From Bacteroidales bacterium (lineage in GTDB: Bacteria; Bacteroidota; Bacteroidia; Bacteroidales; VadinHA17): DNA of 61,718 nt. The first letter of the stretch is position 1; each line of letters begins with the position of its first letter. The notes under the pieces were generated by a model that was given only the letters and a program-made list of their open reading frames with translations, was not told the DNA's origin and ran no database searches. The position numbers and the translations under genes were made by a program. The stretch lies in NCBI GenBank assembly GCA_029932855.1, contig JAOZPG010000012.1:2962-64679 (forward strand). Reading direction: 5' to 3'. Below are positions 58,926-61,718 of this stretch, piece by piece.

Positions 58926-59213
58926 TTATATTGCTTCGGTCTCTACAAGCTTGGCCAAAATATCGGCATAAGGAATAACCAGGTATTTTTTATCTTCAAA
59001 ATCGGTCTCTGTACCTGAGAACTCTTTATAAAAAACTGTGTCACCAACAGCTACCTCGGCATTATCAATATTGCTTACTGCAACAACCTTTGCAAATTTG
59101 GGTTTTTCTTTTGCAGAATCAGGGATAATTATCCCGCTTGCGGTTTTACTTTCTTTTTCTTCTTCTGTAATGTCAAGTATAACATTCTGATTTACCGGTA
59201 ATAGATCTTTCAT
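58926..59213 (-). CDS. GroES-like co-chaperonin, orphan
   Basis: 95 residues from the ATG at 59213 (a TTG at 59231 also opens the frame). The core beta barrel of Cpn10 is visible: GIIIPDSAKEKPKFAKVVAV, VAVGDTVFYKEFSGTE and YLVIPYADILA. The mobile-loop region is present but acidic. No groEL is adjacent. It may be a second co-chaperonin in addition to the groESL pair expected elsewhere in the genome. Confidence 0.88.
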   Translation of the reverse strand: MKDLLPVNQNVILDITEEEKESKTASGIIIPDSAKEKPKFAKVVAVSNIDNAEVAVGDTVFYKEFSGTETDFEDKKYLVIPYADILAKLVETEAI

Positions 59214-59322
59214 ATCTGTAATAATTTTCAATTGTTAATATATGGTTCTTTTCTCTTTTAATTAATGTTTATAAAAGCAGGCTTATGCATGTAGCATTTT
59301 CTTGCCTGTATTTTTCTTTCTG

Positions 59323-59934
59323 TTATCCTTCTATTCCGAGCAGGCTGTTTATCCTGTCCTTATCAAATCCAACAATCACCTGTCCGTTAATATCAGTCTG
59401 CGGCACACCCTGTTGTCCTGATCTTCTTACCATATTCTCGGCAGCTTTCTGGTCTTTCGATACATCTATATCTGTAAACCTTACCCCGTTGTTCCGGAAA
59501 TAAGATTTCAAGGTATTGCACCACGAGCAGCTGGGGGTTGAATATACGGTTACTCTTTTCTGTGCTTTTCCTGTGCCTGCAGAAGCCTTGAATACAAGAT
59601 TATCGAATATGTTTTTATAATAAACCTTATCATTGCAGCCCTTATAGGTATTTTTTAGCTCTCCCTTTTCAAGGCTAAGCAATGTGGGTGCGGATGTTAC
59701 TGAATATTTCTCATGTACATCCCTCACCTCCGCTACGTTTACAGTGTAAAGTCCTGGACCTCCGGCAGCTTCCTGCTGCGAATCTGCATCTGAAGCAGAG
59801 AATGCCTCATTAATATTGTTAAATGCACATTCGCTCAGTTCCGAGCCTTTCTTATATATTAGCACATAAGCCAGGTCTTTATCATTTACCTGTCCGCTAA
59901 GATCTTTATATGATTTTATTTCTGTGATCTTCAT
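59323..59934 (-). CDS. thioredoxin-like/glutaredoxin fusion protein
   Basis: 203 residues. The N-terminal 120 residues have a thioredoxin-like fold (cis-proline region VTSAPTLLSL) but only one cysteine (Cys36, SELSEC) at the expected active site. Residues 125-203 are a glutaredoxin with CSWC (Cys136/139), the VPQTDINGQ cis-proline loop and GFDKDRI. The C-terminal domain is probably the active thiol reductase. The role of the N-terminal half is unclear. Confidence 0.88.
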   Translation of the reverse strand: MKITEIKSYKDLSGQVNDKDLAYVLIYKKGSELSECAFNNINEAFSASDADSQQEAAGGPGLYTVNVAEVRDVHEKYSVTSAPTLLSLEKGELKNTYKGCNDKVYYKNIFDNLVFKASAGTGKAQKRVTVYSTPSCSWCNTLKSYFRNNGVRFTDIDVSKDQKAAENMVRRSGQQGVPQTDINGQVIVGFDKDRINSLLGIEG

Positions 59935-60153
59935 TATTAAATATCAACTTTTTTTACCAGCCTTCAGACGGGAACAAAACTATAATTACCAAAAGGATAA
60001 TTTATTCGTTTTGCTCATGAATCCGCCGGGTCCGGTTACTAACTGTTTAGTCCTCTTTCATATTTTATGCCAAAAAGAAATAAAGATTGTTTTGTCAGCC
60101 CTTCTGACATTTTGACCTGAAAAAAAATTGCCCGGCGCATGGAGACAGGCTGA

Positions 60154-60623
60154 TCATAGCTTAGGATTTATCCAGTCATTATATTTATCTGACTGCAGGG
60201 GGGAATGTGTCCTGAGATAATTCCTCCTTGCTTTACGCCATGTCCCGGCAGGGATATTAAAACCCGTTACATTGCCCGATGCTGATTGCATTTTTGTTTC
60301 GGTCTTTTTTAGAAAATTTATAAGTTCCTTATTTCCGTAGTTGTTTATGAAACTTTCCAGGGTGGGTTCTGGCCCCGGATTTTGCATCCAGCAGGTCTGA
60401 TATCTTGAACTTGGCTCTTTCCAGCCTGTTAGGCTGTATATCTTTAGCCATCATACTCTGGGAAAGGTCGAGAAGGATGATCAGCGGTGTTTCAAGTTGT
60501 TTCCCGGGGACTTCGATCTTTTCCCATACCGGACCCCGCAGCACCAAGAATTGCAATGCACAGGATAAGGCTAAGCATAAATGGACGCAGGAAATGAAAT
60601 TCTTCCCAGTTTATATTTGGCAT
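60154..60623 (-). pseudogene. decayed VWA-domain (Bat/TPR type) gene
   Basis: From the ATG at 60623 the frame reads FHFLRPFMLSLILC, the membrane N-terminus of VWA/Bat proteins, then stops after 45 codons. A second frame (60556-60329) continues the family text (LRGPVWEKIEVPG, LLDLSQSMMAKDIQPNRL with the MIDAS motif). A third (60387-60154) carries a short C-terminus. Most of the VWA domain is missing. At least two frame changes and internal deletions have occurred, so no functional protein is expected. Confidence 0.72.
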
Positions 60624-60626
60624 ATT

Positions 60627-61673
60627 TTAATAATTACTGTAGAAGTTCAATATTTCATTTAAAGTCTCTGTCCTTTGCTCGTCCTTTTCCATTAAGATCT
60701 CATGCTGAGCATCTTCCACAACATAAGCTTTGCAGTCAACTCCCGCTTCCTTTGCCTTTTTAACAAAGCGCTGATGTTCAAGGGGGTCAACTATCTGTTC
60801 GTTCTCTGCAGAGAAAAGAATAAAGGGAGTTTCAATTTTATTTATATTATCCTTCATGTATCCGAACTGTTTACATGAATTAAATAACCACCGGTATGTA
60901 ACACCCCCCAGCCTTGCTTCAGGCATCTCTGCAAAAGCGGCGTTCATCCTTTTATATCTTGTTCTTGAACCTGTTAGAGTATTCTTGTCGAAGGGTACCT
61001 TATCATCATTGTATCCACTCTGGCCCGGGGCATATTTGGCGTCCTTACCCGAAAAAAGTTTCGCTATTGCACAGCCTGGCGGTTTCAGTCCAAGCATGGG
61101 AGAAGAAAATGCGGCTGCATTAAAATCGCCGGGATATTGTTCTATATAGGTCATTCCGATAGCCCCCCCCATTGAGTGTGTCAGCAAATACACTTTTTTA
61201 TGATCTCTTTTGACAAGCACAGAATCATAGAATTGCTTCATGTCATCTATATAGTACTGAAAGTTGTCAACATAACCCATTTCGGGGTCTTCGGTCATCC
61301 TGCCCGACTGGCCCTGTCCCCTGTGATCATGAATATACACTGAGAAGCCATTATTATACAGGTCATAGATCAGTTCCTTGAATTTTATGGCAGCTTCTGT
61401 TCTTCCTGCAGATATCAATATGGCTGCTTTTTCATCATCTTCCTGTATGAATGTATTATAATAAATGCTTAGACCTGCCTGTCCGGCAAATCTTCCTTCC
61501 TCCCCATTACTGTAAAATTCTTCTATCCTTTCTGCATAAGCTTCATCTTTCAGCTGTTCTGTTGTTGTCAGATCATACTTGTTTTCTCCTGTCTGCAGGT
61601 GTTGAAAGTTAACATTACATGAAGCAAGTAAAAGGATTAAGACCAGGAGGCCATGATTAAGATTCTTAGTCAT
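60627..61673 (-). CDS. lipoprotein alpha/beta hydrolase (monoacylglycerol-lipase-like)
   Basis: 348 residues. A lipobox (LLLASC, Cys19) makes it a lipoprotein. The nucleophile is in THSMGGAIG, the acid in ENEQIVDP and the His in EDAQHEIL; HDHRGQGQSGR is the typical lysophospholipase/monoglyceride-lipase motif. Probably hydrolyses lipid esters in the envelope. The VWA pseudogene starts 4 bp after its stop. Confidence 0.9.
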   Translation of the reverse strand: MTKNLNHGLLVLILLLASCNVNFQHLQTGENKYDLTTTEQLKDEAYAERIEEFYSNGEEGRFAGQAGLSIYYNTFIQEDDEKAAILISAGRTEAAIKFKELIYDLYNNGFSVYIHDHRGQGQSGRMTEDPEMGYVDNFQYYIDDMKQFYDSVLVKRDHKKVYLLTHSMGGAIGMTYIEQYPGDFNAAAFSSPMLGLKPPGCAIAKLFSGKDAKYAPGQSGYNDDKVPFDKNTLTGSRTRYKRMNAAFAEMPEARLGGVTYRWLFNSCKQFGYMKDNINKIETPFILFSAENEQIVDPLEHQRFVKKAKEAGVDCKAYVVEDAQHEILMEKDEQRTETLNEILNFYSNY

Positions 61674-61718
61674 TTTTTTATATTATTAAATAAAATTATG
61701 GATTAATGTAATAATAAA

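Overview
The window is a chromosomal segment of a Bacteroidota bacterium, probably of a Bacteroidales/Marinilabiliales-like lineage. The signs are a type IX secretion sorting domain, a DUF5916 outer-membrane protein, two secreted C69 peptidases, a NagB/PIG-L fusion, a zapA/6S-like RNA/rny arrangement, TAnnTTTG-type promoters and a general lack of Shine-Dalgarno sequences. No phage, transposase or CRISPR array was found. The assignment to a lineage is inference from gene content.

Layout. 1-9 kb: a truncated ORF, then minus-strand catabolic genes (acyl-CoA dehydrogenase, HAD phosphatase, aldehyde dehydrogenase, C69 peptidase, GH2 beta-galactosidase), with a 31/93-bp tandem repeat between the last two. 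9-11.2 kb: a membrane DHp-receiver protein without a kinase ATPase domain, then lysA. 11.2-19.5 kb: a complete membrane-bound [NiFe] uptake hydrogenase locus on the minus strand (hypC-hypD-hypE, sigma-54 activator, small ORF, hyaA-hyaB-hyaC, maturation protease). The small subunit has all six proximal-cluster cysteines of the O2-tolerant E. coli Hyd-1 type. A near-consensus -24/-12 promoter and a perfect dyad lie between the activator and the structural genes.

19.7-30.4 kb: sugar uptake and amino-sugar metabolism (NahK-like kinase, SSS symporter, ROK kinase, NagB/PIG-L fusion, kdsD), an orphan Pycsar-effector-like membrane protein, a GLUG/HYR/T9SS secreted protein and an internally duplicated lipoprotein. 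30.4-30.8 kb: a 157-bp tandem duplication carrying two terminators downstream of tRNA-Arg(ACG). 31-39 kb: UroD-like protein, hybrid histidine kinase, AsmA-like protein, rplS, a second C69 peptidase. 39-45 kb: Fe-alcohol dehydrogenase, anmK, cutC, nucleotidyltransferase, M23 peptidase. 45-49 kb: coiled-coil protein, zapA, 6S-like RNA, a 9-bp minisatellite touching the rny start, rny and a sugar epimerase. 49-61.7 kb: esterase, SirB1-like protein, nucleoside phosphorylase, SPFH protein, DUF5916, DUF4293, pyrI-pyrB, YigZ, a DMT permease, an orphan GroES-like protein, a thioredoxin-like/glutaredoxin fusion, a decayed VWA (Bat-like) pseudogene and a lipoprotein hydrolase.

The best candidates for unusual biology are the sigma-54-controlled hydrogenase operon with its variant activator and unknown first gene, the orphan Pycsar-effector-like protein with no cyclase nearby, the DHp-REC protein lacking a catalytic domain, and several short-repeat arrays placed directly at promoters or start codons.
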